Assembly: GCA_003555025.1 (NCBI GenBank)
Contig: PWHV01000008.1
Coordinates: forward strand, 1 to 64,000
DNA from: Methanomassiliicoccaceae archaeon
GTDB taxonomy: Archaea > Thermoplasmatota > Thermoplasmata > Methanomassiliicoccales > Methanomethylophilaceae
Reading direction: 5' to 3'
DNA length: 64,000 nt
Part shown: positions 1 to 8,831 of the stretch, piece by piece
Layout: each line of letters begins with the position of its first letter
How positions within the stretch are numbered: position 1 is the stretch's first letter
Program-made: the position numbers and the translations under genes
Notes under the pieces: model-generated
What the model was told of the DNA's origin: nothing
Seen by the model: only the letters and a program-made list of their open reading frames with translations
The model's database searches: none

Positions 1-963
1 ATCAACCCCGCCTACATACTGCTGGTGGGGAGGTCCACCAGCAAGGTCAAGGAGAGCGATGGCTACCGCGAGCTCCCCTGCAACACCGTGGCCCTCAAGG
101 CCGCCAAGGACTACCTGCGCGCCCAGTTCAACAACCTGGACGTCGATAACGAGCTCATCATGGACATCAAGATGGGCCAGGGCTCCAGCGACCTCATGGG
201 CGTATTCGAGACCTCGAAGCTGCTGGCAAACGACACCTCCTTCGGCGTCAGCTACGCCCCCTTCAGCCAGACGGAGAGCGCGGTCATGGAGGCGGAGAGG
301 TTCATCAACGGCCCCTTGAAGGACTCCATGCCCGAGGCGGGCCACGACGTGAAGGTCATGGCCTCGCGGGTGGACGACCGCCTCAGCCTCACCGTGGCCT
401 GCGCCATGGTGGACAAGCACATCGATGATGCGGACCATTACCGATCGGTGGTTGATGAGCTTCGCTCGCGCACCCACGACCATTTGCTCAAGTTCACCGA
501 CCTCGACCTGGCGGTGGACGTGAACACCGCCGACGACTACGCCCGCGAGAACTACTACCTCACCTGCACCGGCCTCTCCCAGGAGATGGGCGACGACGGC
601 TCGGTGGGGAGGGGGAACCGCGCCAACGGCCTCATCACCCCTTACCGCCCCATGAGCATGGAGGCCACCTCGGGCAAGAACCCCATCACCCACATCGGAA
701 AGATTTATAACATCCTGGCGCGGATAATAGCCGAGGACATCGCCAAGGAGGTCCCCGATGAGGCGGAGGTACGGGTGCGGCTGCTCTCCCAGATAGGCAG
801 CCCCATATCCGAGCCGCACAACGCCAACATCCAGATAATAACCAGGGACCAGGGCGTAATGGAGCGCCACAGCAAGGAGGCGGAGCAGATCACCCAGGAC
901 TGGCTGCAGAACATCGACAGGGTAACCGAGATGATCATCGACGGCAAGCTGAGCACCTTCTGA
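1..963 (+). CDS. mat: S-adenosylmethionine synthetase, archaeal type (5' partial)
   Basis: Makes S-adenosylmethionine from methionine and ATP in the cytoplasm. The reading frame is open from base 1, so the N-terminus lies outside the window; about 320 of the roughly 400 residues usual for the archaeal family remain. Visible family stretches are GQGSSDLMGVFE, SFGVSYAPFSQTE, NGLITPYRPMSMEATSGKNP and a late QIGSPISEPHNANIQ block, all typical of archaeal MAT and unlike bacterial MetK. The next gene begins 5 nt after the stop and may share its transcript. Identification is firm; only the start is missing. Confidence 0.93.
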   Translation: MNPAYILLVGRSTSKVKESDGYRELPCNTVALKAAKDYLRAQFNNLDVDNELIMDIKMGQGSSDLMGVFETSKLLANDTSFGVSYAPFSQTESAVMEAERFINGPLKDSMPEAGHDVKVMASRVDDRLSLTVACAMVDKHIDDADHYRSVVDELRSRTHDHLLKFTDLDLAVDVNTADDYARENYYLTCTGLSQEMGDDGSVGRGNRANGLITPYRPMSMEATSGKNPITHIGKIYNILARIIAEDIAKEVPDEAEVRVRLLSQIGSPISEPHNANIQIITRDQGVMERHSKEAEQITQDWLQNIDRVTEMIIDGKLSTF

Positions 964-967
964 TATC

Positions 968-1552
968 ATGAAGATAATCGACGTACCCCAGTACGGTCCC
1001 ATGTTCCGGTTCAAGGATCATCACGTCTATTGGACCCTCTATCTGCTGGCATCGGGGAAGCGGCTGGGACGCAAGCGCCTCGCCGAGCTGGTGGGCATCG
1101 GCGAGGGGAGCATGAGGCGCATCATCAACACCCTCCGGGAGTGGGAGATGATCGATGTGAAGCAAACTGGCATAAAGATCTCCCGCGAGGGGCACGGCTT
1201 CTTGGCCGAGCTCCCGATAAAGATCATCGGCCTGGACATCGGCGACCTCGTCGTCGGCGACCATCAGCAGGCGGTGCTGGTCAAAGGGGTTGCCCACAAG
1301 ATCGAGAACGGCATGCAGCAGCGGGACGCCGGCATAAGGGCGGGCTCGGAGGGCTGCACCACCATCCTCCAACGCGACGGCAGGCTACTGATGCCGCCCG
1401 ACTGGGACCTGGACCGTGAACGCCCCCGGCTGGCGAAGGAGATACGCTCCCTGGAGGACATGGAGGAAGAGGACGTGGTCATCGTCGGCGGCGCCTACGA
1501 CCCCATGGGGGCGGTCAACGGCGCGCTGGCGGCGGCGTTCGAGCTTTTCTGA
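968..1552 (+). CDS. Winged-helix domain protein (DUF4443-like)
   Basis: A 194-residue protein of unknown job. Residues about 10-80 look like a winged-helix DNA-binding domain (GRKRLAELVGIGEGSMRRII is the helix-turn-helix candidate). The rest is an alpha/beta ligand-type domain ending in a glycine-rich GGAYDPMGAVNGALAAA stretch. This order recalls the archaeal family catalogued as DUF4443; that assignment is from memory. It starts 5 nt after the SAM synthetase stop, so co-expression is likely. A transcriptional regulator is the simplest reading, but no target is visible. Confidence 0.6.
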   Translation: MKIIDVPQYGPMFRFKDHHVYWTLYLLASGKRLGRKRLAELVGIGEGSMRRIINTLREWEMIDVKQTGIKISREGHGFLAELPIKIIGLDIGDLVVGDHQQAVLVKGVAHKIENGMQQRDAGIRAGSEGCTTILQRDGRLLMPPDWDLDRERPRLAKEIRSLEDMEEEDVVIVGGAYDPMGAVNGALAAAFELF

Positions 1553-1590
1553 CCCTCATCTTTTTGAGCGTCCAACGCCATGGCCGCCCG

Positions 1591-2577
1591 ATGCCCCGGC
1601 ACCTGGTGAACATATCGGCCTACGGTTTCGACCTCGAGCGACTCGGAGGCGGGGACGGCGTTCGAAGACTGGTGGACGAGGGCGGCGTCTCAGGGACGGA
1701 GATGCTCACCGGCCACTTCCCCTCCCCGGAGGGGATGGCGGACGTGGTGGAGGCGGTGCATCTGCCCTATGCGGTGGACTGGTTCTCCGGCTGGAACGGA
1801 CGCCACGACCTGGAAGGCCTCAGCGACGAGCAATGCCTCTTCCTCTGCTACGGTCGCGACCGCGGCTCCATGGTGCGCACCGTGACCGAGATGATCGCCC
1901 ACGCCGCCCCGTTGCGGCCGGCCTACGGCGTGTTCCACGGCGCCAGCCCCGACCTGTACCACGTGTTCTCCCAGCGCAACGGCTTCAGCGACCGCGAGGT
2001 GCTGGCGGCGCTGGCGGAGCTGCTGAACTCCGCCGTCTCCTCCTTCCCCGGCGGCGAGCCCCCTTTCCCCCTGGCCCTGGAGAACCTGTGGTGGCCGGGC
2101 CTGAGGCTCCTGGACCGCTCGGAGGTCTCGGAACTGGAGAGGAGATTGGAATTCGAGGATTGGATGCTCTGCCTGGACACCGGCCATCTGATGAACGCGC
2201 TGCGCGACTGCCGTGAGGAGGCCGCGGCGGTGGAGAACGTGGAAACGGCGCTGGACCGGTTAGGCGATGACTCGGTGGAACGCATCGGGGCCATGCACCT
2301 GCATCTCAGCCTCTCCGCCGATTACCAGGCCGAGACGGTGGACCGGGGGGAGAGCGCCGAGTACCGGGAGGCGGACATCGACGGCAAGCTCTCCATCGCC
2401 TACCCGCACTTCGGCCGCATGGACTGGCACTCGCCATTCGAGACCGACGCCTGCCTCCGCATCGTGGACAGGGTCAAGCCTGGGCATGTGACGCATGAGT
2501 TCGTCACCCCGGGCCGGGGGGAGCTCGTGGCGAGGCTGGATAAGCAGATGTCCCATTTCCGCCGCCGGGAGCAATAA
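1591..2577 (+). CDS. TIM-barrel protein, sugar-isomerase/AP-endonuclease-2-like
   Basis: A protein of about 328 residues with the layout of the xylose-isomerase-like TIM-barrel superfamily. Strand-end motifs are ALENLWWPG, CLDTGHLMN and MHLHLS, where E, D, H and H could bind a divalent metal. Residues are otherwise divergent, so substrate and reaction are unknown. The ATG at 1591 is preferred because the conserved part begins at once (MPRHLVNIS); an upstream TTG at 1564 would only add nine residues. It is followed after 29 nt by a UbiA-type prenyltransferase, which suggests but does not show a shared pathway. Confidence 0.6.
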   Translation: MPRHLVNISAYGFDLERLGGGDGVRRLVDEGGVSGTEMLTGHFPSPEGMADVVEAVHLPYAVDWFSGWNGRHDLEGLSDEQCLFLCYGRDRGSMVRTVTEMIAHAAPLRPAYGVFHGASPDLYHVFSQRNGFSDREVLAALAELLNSAVSSFPGGEPPFPLALENLWWPGLRLLDRSEVSELERRLEFEDWMLCLDTGHLMNALRDCREEAAAVENVETALDRLGDDSVERIGAMHLHLSLSADYQAETVDRGESAEYREADIDGKLSIAYPHFGRMDWHSPFETDACLRIVDRVKPGHVTHEFVTPGRGELVARLDKQMSHFRRREQ

Positions 2578-2606
2578 AGAAATAGCCGTTGGGCATTCGA
2601 CCGCCG

Positions 2607-3575
2607 ATGACCGAGGACCGGAGCATCGGCCCGTTGCGCAGACTGAACCTGATAATGCGCTTCAGCTACACCCTGCCCTTCGTGCTGGCATCGCTGTGCG
2701 GCGTGGCCTACGGCCTGGCGTACAGCGACGACCTGCTGATCGCGGCGCTGATACCGCTGACGGTGTGGTTCATGGCGATGTTCGTCAACTTCTCCAACGA
2801 CTATTACGACCACGTCAGCGGCGTCGACGCCGAGGTGGAGGAGGAGCGTTTCTCCACCATGAGGGAGTCCGACGTGTTCGAGGACAACGAGATGCTGAAG
2901 AAGATATACTGGGACGGCAACCAGTTCGAGCGCGGCCTCATCACCGCCGAGCAGGGCCGCCTGGTGATGGCGTTCCTGGTGGCGGCATCCCTGCTGCTGG
3001 CGCTGCCCATAGTGCTGCACGGCGGCCTGCTGGTGATCGTCCTCGGCCTGGCAGGCCTGTTGCTGGCTTACTTCTACACCGCCCCGCCGTTGAACATGGG
3101 CGCCCGCGGCCTCGGAGAGGTGAACGTGGGCATATCCTTCTTCATGCTGGTCTTCTTCTCCCATTACGTGCTGAGCGGCGTTTTCAGTTGGGAGATGGCG
3201 GTCTTCGCGGCGGCGGTGGCATTGGCGGTGGGCCTGATGCGGGCGGTGGACGCCATGTCGGGATACGAGTCCCACCTCCGTCACGGCGAGAAGGACCTGG
3301 CGGTGAGGATGGGCGGCCGCGAGCGGGCGGTGCCGGTGATCAAGGGGCTGCAGGCGGCGTTCTATGCGCTGGTGGCCGCCACCGCCGTCTTCCACCCGCT
3401 GAACCTGCTGCTGCTCCTCACCCTGCCGCTGGCGCTCCGCTCGTGGAGGGCCATGGACCGCAAGGATGAACTGTGGTACGTGCGCATCGCCCCCCAGTTC
3501 TTCGGCGTGAGCATGCTCACGATGCTGCTCTACCTCATCGTTTTGTCAGCGCGAACATTCCTGACATCTCTGTGA
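2607..3575 (+). CDS. UbiA-family prenyltransferase
   Basis: Integral membrane prenyltransferase, expected to attach an isoprenoid chain to an aromatic or polar acceptor. The first Mg-diphosphate motif is seen as NDYYDHVSGVD near residue 60, and the second Asp-rich region as DAMSGYESHLRHGEKD near residue 215. About eight hydrophobic helices surround them. At 322 residues it is longer than archaeal DGGGP synthases, with an insert after the first motif (EEERFSTMRESDVFEDNE). The acceptor cannot be told. Its 3' end overlaps the converging radical SAM gene by 41 nt. Confidence 0.8.
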   Translation: MTEDRSIGPLRRLNLIMRFSYTLPFVLASLCGVAYGLAYSDDLLIAALIPLTVWFMAMFVNFSNDYYDHVSGVDAEVEEERFSTMRESDVFEDNEMLKKIYWDGNQFERGLITAEQGRLVMAFLVAASLLLALPIVLHGGLLVIVLGLAGLLLAYFYTAPPLNMGARGLGEVNVGISFFMLVFFSHYVLSGVFSWEMAVFAAAVALAVGLMRAVDAMSGYESHLRHGEKDLAVRMGGRERAVPVIKGLQAAFYALVAATAVFHPLNLLLLLTLPLALRSWRAMDRKDELWYVRIAPQFFGVSMLTMLLYLIVLSARTFLTSL

Positions 3576-4455
3576 TGGTGAACGGGTCGCCGCGGTTGAT
3601 CAGGTAGTACTCCCGCACCGCGTCGAAGCCGCAGTTGCGGCAGGACTCGGTCCCCTCCATGGGGCAGCCGCGGGCGTGGGAGCCGTCCGGGAGAACGAAG
3701 GCGGACACGTGGTGGGGGCATTTGCCGGAGAAGTCCTCCTCCAGGAGCAGGCGCAGGGCCTTTTTGGAGTTCAGCACCGGGTAGCCCTCTTTTTTCAGCA
3801 TGAGTATCTCCTCCACCACCGCCCTCTTCTCGTCCAGTGTGAGGGTGAGATCGTGGGGCGGGGGGGTTATGAAGTTGTAGATCACGCCGCGTATCCGTGG
3901 GTTGTCTTGCACGAGCTCCGCCACCTGGCGGACGGTGTGGAAGTTGTCGCGCTGCACCACCATGTTGGCGAAGACCGCCGGATGGGAGATCTGCTCCAGG
4001 TTGCCCATCATGCTGTCGTAGGCGCCCTCGCACCTTATGCTGTCGTGGACCTCCCGCGGGCCGTCGAGGCTTATGGATATCACGTCCGATTCTTCGAAGA
4101 ACACGTTGGTGCCGTTGGTGGTGTAGCCGATGTTGAAGTACCCCACTTCCCTGCCCAGGGCGATGAGGTCGCCGAGGTCCTTGCCGCCGTCGGACCAGAT
4201 GGTGGGCTCCCCGCCCTCGAAGTAGAGTATGCGCGCCCCCTGGCGGAAGTGCTCGCGCATCTCCTCCTCGATCTCCGCATAGCTCAGGCTCTGCTTGGCC
4301 GGGAGGAGGTGGCGGTTGCCCCCGATGCTGCAGTGGCGGCAGCTGAGGTTGCAGTCGTAATGGATGATCATGGTGTTGACAAGAGGCCTCTTGAAGCCCA
4401 TCTTGCACCCGACCCACCAGCCAGCGTAACTGGCGAACTGAAGCGCCAAACCCAT
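3535..4455 (-). CDS. Radical SAM protein with C-terminal cysteine cluster
   Basis: Radical SAM enzyme of 306 residues. The [4Fe-4S]-SAM motif CNLSCRHC lies near residue 35, followed by FEGGEPTIW (the GGE motif) and SISLDGP. The C-terminal part holds further cysteines (GKCPHH, ARGCPMEGTESCRNCGF) that could bind an auxiliary cluster or zinc. The N-terminal stretch with MGLALQF and WWVGCKMGF is amphipathic, as in membrane-associated HpnH-like enzymes. A TATA-like element (TTTTATAA on this strand, about 4478-4486) sits roughly 27 nt upstream of the ATG, so the message is probably leaderless. Substrate unknown. Confidence 0.75.
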   Translation of the reverse strand: MGLALQFASYAGWWVGCKMGFKRPLVNTMIIHYDCNLSCRHCSIGGNRHLLPAKQSLSYAEIEEEMREHFRQGARILYFEGGEPTIWSDGGKDLGDLIALGREVGYFNIGYTTNGTNVFFEESDVISISLDGPREVHDSIRCEGAYDSMMGNLEQISHPAVFANMVVQRDNFHTVRQVAELVQDNPRIRGVIYNFITPPPHDLTLTLDEKRAVVEEILMLKKEGYPVLNSKKALRLLLEEDFSGKCPHHVSAFVLPDGSHARGCPMEGTESCRNCGFDAVREYYLINRGDPFTITEMSGMFALTKR

Positions 4456-4533
4456 GGACCATGGATTCCTCCCGGCTTATAAAAGGGAATCGCCGTCCCC
4501 AAGTTTTTTCTGCGCCCATCTGGATAAAGGGGC

Positions 4534-5070
4534 ATGAGGTTGTTCTACGCCGTGGACGTGGAGCCCGGCGAGCGCCTGCGCTCGCTGCTGCGGGAGATGC
4601 GCTCTATCCCGGGCGCCAAGGTCATGAGCCCCGACTCCCTCCACATCACCCTGAGGTTTCTCGGCGATCAGGACCCGGCCATGACGACCGAGCTCTGCCA
4701 GGCCTTGGAGGAGGCCGTCGAGGGGGAGGGGCCCTTCGAGATGGCGTTCCGCTCAGTGGGCTGCTTCCCCGGCGAGCACCGGCCCCGGGTGCTGTGGGCG
4801 GGCGTGGAGGACGGCGGGGCGCTCCCACGGATCGTTGAAAGGCTGGAGCGGCGGCTCCAGGACATGGGGCTGCCCGGCGAGGCCCGACCTTTCCGGCCCC
4901 ATCTCACCCTGGCGCGGCTGAAGAGGCCAGACCCCTCGGCCATGGACGGTCTGTCCTCCTGGAAGGGGGAGGAGCTGGGGTCCATGACCGTCTCCGCCCT
5001 CCGCCTAAAGAGCAGCGTCCTCGCCCCTGGCGGCGCGCGTCACGAGGACGTTTGCGTCCGAAGCCTGTGA
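4534..5070 (+). CDS. thpR: RNA 2',3'-cyclic phosphodiesterase (LigT/ThpR)
   Basis: 2H-family phosphoesterase that opens 2',3'-cyclic phosphate ends on RNA. The two catalytic His-x-Thr motifs are plain: LHITLRFLG near residue 37 and PHLTLARLK near residue 125. Length (178 residues) is normal. It stands alone between the radical SAM gene and the pilin-like genes. Confidence 0.88.
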   Translation: MRLFYAVDVEPGERLRSLLREMRSIPGAKVMSPDSLHITLRFLGDQDPAMTTELCQALEEAVEGEGPFEMAFRSVGCFPGEHRPRVLWAGVEDGGALPRIVERLERRLQDMGLPGEARPFRPHLTLARLKRPDPSAMDGLSSWKGEELGSMTVSALRLKSSVLAPGGARHEDVCVRSL

Positions 5071-5096
5071 GCCCGCAGCCTAGATGCAGTTGACAG

Positions 5097-5106
5097 CGAT
5101 ATAAGC
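5097..5106 (+). promoter_or_regulatory. Candidate TATA box for the pilin-like gene cluster
   Basis: The sequence GCGATATAAG is centred about 27 nt before the ATG at 5128, the archaeal TATA-to-start distance. This implies a message with almost no leader. No ribosome-binding site is visible between the two. Confidence 0.5.
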
Positions 5107-5127
5107 GCCCCCGCCGCTCGCACGGCC

Positions 5128-5604
5128 ATGAAGTCCACGGCGAAGCGCTACGCCGCACTCCGCCATGACCGCGGCGGCGCCATCGAGGGTCTGCCGCTGC
5201 AGCTCATGATACTGGTGATTGTGGCCGGGCTGGCCACCACCGTCATCGTCGGCTGGATGTCGGCGATAGACATGCCCCAGGGCATGGGCCCGATCGCCCT
5301 CGAGCCCGGGGAGATAGAGCTGGACAGCGAGCTGAACGGCACGAGGCACGGGGAGGGCATCGTTCTTGAGGTGACGGTGCACGACAGCATGGGCGACCCG
5401 CTGCCGGGGGCGGCGGTGGTCCTCAGCGGATGCGGCGTCAGCGACGGCGGCGGCACCGTCTACGCGGTCACCGGCGAGGACGGCGTGGCCCTCTTCAGCG
5501 GCCTGAGCATGCAGCTGCCGGGGACGGGCGTGGGCTTCCTGGAGGTCACGGCGACCAAGAGCGGCTATGACGGCGTCTCCGAGGCCAGGGTCCTGGTGGT
5601 ATGA
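5128..5604 (+). CDS. Pilin-like protein with Ig-like domain
   Basis: A 158-residue protein, unknown by name. Residues about 14-45 form a basic stretch, then RGGAIEGLP, then one long hydrophobic helix (LQLMILVIVAGLATTVIVGW). A short N-terminus with Glu just before the helix resembles archaeal type IV pilins. The remainder (about residues 70-158) looks like a bacterial-Ig or carboxypeptidase-regulatory beta-sandwich (GDPLPGAAVVLSG, TGEDGVALFSGL). Its stop overlaps the next ATG (ATGA), so three genes are coupled. Likely exported and surface-exposed. Confidence 0.6.
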   Translation: MKSTAKRYAALRHDRGGAIEGLPLQLMILVIVAGLATTVIVGWMSAIDMPQGMGPIALEPGEIELDSELNGTRHGEGIVLEVTVHDSMGDPLPGAAVVLSGCGVSDGGGTVYAVTGEDGVALFSGLSMQLPGTGVGFLEVTATKSGYDGVSEARVLVV

Positions 5605-6020
5605 TGGACCGGCGGGCGGTCATCGACATGCCCCTGCGGCTCACGCTCACCCTGTTGATCATCTCCCTCTCCCTCCCGGTGGCCGACGCGGCGCTGCAGA
5701 TGCAGGAGAGGGAGGCGGCGCTGCGGGACTGCGAGGCCGAGGCGCAGCGGATACTCGACGCCGCCCTGGAACTGCATTTCCAGGGCCTCGGGTCCAGCCG
5801 TGCTCTGCACGTGTCGCTGCCGGAGGACTCGGCGCTGGTCATCGATGACGGCGGGGCTCTCCATATCGAGCATAAGGGGCAACGGCTGAGCTCCATCCAT
5901 GACCATGCCCGCCTCCCTATGCACAGCGACGGCGAGCTGGTCATCGAGGGCCGGGCCTCGCTGGTGCTGCGGGCGGAGGAGCGCGGCGGGTCCCACGGCG
6001 TCTGGGTGGGCCTGCGATGA
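5601..6020 (+). CDS. Pilin-like exported protein, second of three
   Basis: A 139-residue protein with one N-terminal hydrophobic helix (LRLTLTLLIISLSLPVADAAL), then a polar, probably beta-rich domain. It starts within the stop of the previous gene (4-nt ATGA overlap) and its own stop overlaps the third gene in the same way. This tight coupling and the shared single-helix layout suggest minor pilins or pseudopilins of one surface structure. No family can be named. Confidence 0.5.
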   Translation: MMDRRAVIDMPLRLTLTLLIISLSLPVADAALQMQEREAALRDCEAEAQRILDAALELHFQGLGSSRALHVSLPEDSALVIDDGGALHIEHKGQRLSSIHDHARLPMHSDGELVIEGRASLVLRAEERGGSHGVWVGLR

Positions 6021-6454
6021 TGGAGTTCACCCTCTCCCGGGCGGTGATGAGCGTCTGCGCCCTCATGCTACTCGCCGCCCTGGGGCCCCTGTTGCAGACC
6101 CATGCGGACGCCCGGATGGACGACGAGGCGGCATCGATCGCCGAGTCCTTCGACAGCCTCCTGGTCTCCGTGTCGCGGAGCGGGGCGTCGATGGTGTTGG
6201 ACTGCTCACGCATCCTCCCCTCCGAGGATTGGACCCTGGAACTCGACGAGGGAAGGGTGACGGTCAGCGACGGCGAGCGCAGCCACCTCCGTCCCTTGGA
6301 GGCCCCCTACGGCGGAGGAAGGATGACGCTCGACAGCGGGAGCGCAGTCAGGATAAGCGCCGAGGAGAGGGGAGGGGAGCTTCACCTGCAGAAGGTGGAG
6401 GCCATCTCCTGCAATGCGTCGGCGAGCCTGTCCACGTCCCCGTGGTCGTTGTAG
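6017..6454 (+). CDS. Pilin-like exported protein, third of three
   Basis: A 145-residue protein with one N-terminal helix (VMSVCALMLLAALGPLLQ) and a polar C-terminal domain. It is translationally coupled to the gene before it (ATGA at 6017-6020). Its last 73 nt run over the end of the cysteine desulfurase gene on the other strand, so the C-terminal residues are dictated partly by that overlap. It ends with TAG. Function unknown; probably works with the two genes upstream. Confidence 0.45.
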   Translation: MMEFTLSRAVMSVCALMLLAALGPLLQTHADARMDDEAASIAESFDSLLVSVSRSGASMVLDCSRILPSEDWTLELDEGRVTVSDGERSHLRPLEAPYGGGRMTLDSGSAVRISAEERGGELHLQKVEAISCNASASLSTSPWSL

Positions 6455-7581
6455 ACGTGCATGGAGGCCCGCGCGCAGCCGTTCAGGCCGCGGGACTGGA
6501 ACCAGGGGTGGCAGCAGTGCATGCCCGAGCGCAGCAGCACCCCCGCCATCTCATCGAGTATCATGGCCACGTCGTGGGAGCCCATGCCCTCCACGTTAAA
6601 AGAGAGAATGCCCCCGCGGAGCCCGGGGTCATCGGGGCCGACGATGCTCAGCTCGGGGATGGCCTCCAAGCGGGTGTGCAGCCTCCGCTGCAGCGAGGCC
6701 TCATGCTCCCGTACCCGGCGCATGCCGATCCCCATCAGGTACTCCGCCGCCTTGGAGGCGCCGATGACGCCCGCGTAGTTCAGCAGGCCGCCCTCGAAGC
6801 GCTCCGGCGGGGGCAGCAGGTTCACCGAGCCGTAGTCGGCGAGGCCGACGGTGCCGCCGCCGACGCTCAGAGGCTCCAGGCGCTCGAGGAGCTCCTCCTT
6901 CCCGTAGAGCAGGCCGACGCCGGTGGGGCCGAGTATCTTCTGCACCGAGACGGTGTAGAAGTCGGCGTCGAGCTTCTCGAGGTCCAAGGGGGCGTGGCCG
7001 CAGTGCTGCGCCCCGTCCAGCATCAGCAGCGCGCCGTGGTCGTGGGCGATCTCCGCCACCTCCTTGGCGGGGATGGTGGTGCCGGTGACGTTGGAGGTGT
7101 GCACCATGGACACCAGCGCCACGTCGGCGCTCAGGTGCTCCTTGAAGGTCTCGATGTCCAGGGCGCCGTCCTCGGTGGGGCATATGCCCCGGCGCACGCC
7201 GTGGCGCTGCAGCCGCAGCCAGGGGACGTGGTTGGAGTTGTGCTCGATGTCGGTGGTCAGCACCCGGTCGCCGGACTTGAGGCCGAGGCCGGAGGCCACG
7301 GTGTTGATGGCCTCGGTGCAGTTCTTGGTGAAGACAATCCTCTCGGCCGCGGGGGAGCCGATCAGCTCCGCCAGCCTCTCCCGGGCGATGTCCACCTCCA
7401 TCGACACCCTGTCGGCGAGGCGGTGCACGCTGCGGCCGCCGCAGGCGGGGTACTCGCGGTTGTAGAGGTCCATGGCCTCGATGACGCAGTCGGGCTTGAG
7501 GCTCTGACAGGCGCTGTCCATGTAGACCAGCGAACCATCCCTCAACAGAGGGAAGTCCTCCCTCAGCCTGCTGACGTCCAT
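6382..7581 (-). CDS. Cysteine desulfurase, SufS/CsdA-type (class II)
   Basis: PLP enzyme that releases sulfur from cysteine for iron-sulfur or thio-cofactor assembly. It has the class II layout: TDIEHNSNHVPW, MLDGAQHCGH, the PLP lysine in SVQKILGPTGVG (near residue 220; most relatives have a His before the Lys, here Gln), and the active-site cysteine region LRSGMHCCHPW near residue 360 with two adjacent cysteines. 399 residues is normal. It diverges from the class I desulfurase at 7660 across 78 nt. No SufB/C/D lies in the window. Confidence 0.88.
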   Translation of the reverse strand: MDVSRLREDFPLLRDGSLVYMDSACQSLKPDCVIEAMDLYNREYPACGGRSVHRLADRVSMEVDIARERLAELIGSPAAERIVFTKNCTEAINTVASGLGLKSGDRVLTTDIEHNSNHVPWLRLQRHGVRRGICPTEDGALDIETFKEHLSADVALVSMVHTSNVTGTTIPAKEVAEIAHDHGALLMLDGAQHCGHAPLDLEKLDADFYTVSVQKILGPTGVGLLYGKEELLERLEPLSVGGGTVGLADYGSVNLLPPPERFEGGLLNYAGVIGASKAAEYLMGIGMRRVREHEASLQRRLHTRLEAIPELSIVGPDDPGLRGGILSFNVEGMGSHDVAMILDEMAGVLLRSGMHCCHPWFQSRGLNGCARASMHVYNDHGDVDRLADALQEMASTFCR

Positions 7582-7659
7582 ACCGCCTCCATCCCGTTCG
7601 CGTTTATTGAAGTTTCCCTAGCCATAATCCATAACTACCGCCGCGGCGATTGCGTGGAC

Positions 7660-8820
7660 ATGCGCAGGGTCTATCTCGACAACAACGCCACCACCTGCCT
7701 GGACGAGGAGGTGCTGGACTCCATGATGCCTTTCCTGCGCCAGAGCTACGGCAACCCCAGCAGCCTCCATCGACTGGGGGACGAGGCCGCCGCCGCCATG
7801 CGCTCATCGCGGGAGGCCGTCGCTCGGACGCTGAACTGCTACCCCAGTGAGCTGGTGTTCACCTCCAGCGGCACCGAGTCGGACAACATGGCCATCACCG
7901 GCGGTGCCCTCGCCGCCGGCGGGCGCCGCCGCCTGATAACCTCGGCGGTGGAGCATTCCGCCGTCCTCGACACCTGCCACCACCTCGCCGCCGAAGGCTT
8001 CGAGCTGACCGTGCTGCCGGTGGACGAGGGCGGTTCACTGGACCCTGCGGACCTGGAGAGGGAGATCTCCGACGATGTGCTGCTGGTGACCGTCATGGCG
8101 GCGAACAACGTCATAGGAACGTTGCAGCCCCTCCGCGAGCTTGCGGCGATAGCCGCCGAGCACGGGGCCCTGTTCCACACCGACGCGGTGCAGGGCTACG
8201 GCCGCATGCCACTGGACGTCCGCGACCTGGGCATTGACATGCTCTCCCTCTCGGCCCACAAGCTGCACGGGCCCAAAGGGGCGGGGGCGCTGTACGTGAA
8301 GGAAGGCAGCCCGGTGAGGCCGCTCATGCACGGCGGCGGTCAGGAAGGAGGGCTGAGGCCCGCCACCGAGAACGTCCCCGGCATAGTGGGTCTGGGCAAG
8401 GCCGCCGCCCTGGCGGTGGAGAACATGGACGCCCGCAACCGCCATACCGCCAGGCTGCGCGACCGCCTGCTCGACGGTCTGCTGGAGATAGACGGGGCCC
8501 ATCTGAACGGGCACCGCTCCCCCCGGCTGGCCAACAACGCCCACCTGCGCTTCGACGGCGTCGGGGGCACCGACCTCGTGCTCAGGCTGAGCGACGAGGG
8601 GGTGCTGGCGTCCACCGCGTCCGCCTGCAGCGCCAGCAGCCCCTCGCCCTCCCACGTGCTCTCGGCCATCGGTCTGGACTGGGGCCAGGCGGAGTCCTCC
8701 CTCCGCCTGGGCCTGTCGCACCACACCAGCGACGAGGACGTCGACCACGCGCTGGAGGCGATAACTAGGACCGTGACCTCGATGCGGGATGCGAAGCGGT
8801 TTAATCCGCCGAGCGCATAG
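7660..8820 (+). CDS. Cysteine desulfurase, IscS/NifS-type (class I)
   Basis: PLP-dependent cysteine desulfurase of 386 residues. Class I marks are VYLDNNATT at the N-terminus, SSGTESDNMA, VEHSAVLD, the PLP lysine in SAHKLHGPKG, and a cysteine-bearing mobile loop STASACSASSPSPSHVL. The ATG at 7660 puts the conserved YLDNNATT right at the start, as in the family; a GTG two codons earlier is possible. It ends with TAG. With the class II enzyme on the other strand it gives the organism two desulfurase types, and a cysteine-synthesis cluster lies 10 kb downstream. Confidence 0.88.
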   Translation: MRRVYLDNNATTCLDEEVLDSMMPFLRQSYGNPSSLHRLGDEAAAAMRSSREAVARTLNCYPSELVFTSSGTESDNMAITGGALAAGGRRRLITSAVEHSAVLDTCHHLAAEGFELTVLPVDEGGSLDPADLEREISDDVLLVTVMAANNVIGTLQPLRELAAIAAEHGALFHTDAVQGYGRMPLDVRDLGIDMLSLSAHKLHGPKGAGALYVKEGSPVRPLMHGGGQEGGLRPATENVPGIVGLGKAAALAVENMDARNRHTARLRDRLLDGLLEIDGAHLNGHRSPRLANNAHLRFDGVGGTDLVLRLSDEGVLASTASACSASSPSPSHVLSAIGLDWGQAESSLRLGLSHHTSDEDVDHALEAITRTVTSMRDAKRFNPPSA

Positions 8821-8831
8821 CGGTGCTGACC

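Noticed and set aside
5899-7659. Long plus-strand open frame running into the class I cysteine desulfurase
   Set aside because: It is antisense to the class II desulfurase and has low-complexity, His/Ala/Gly-rich translation. The real gene starts at 7660 where the family's N-terminal motif begins.
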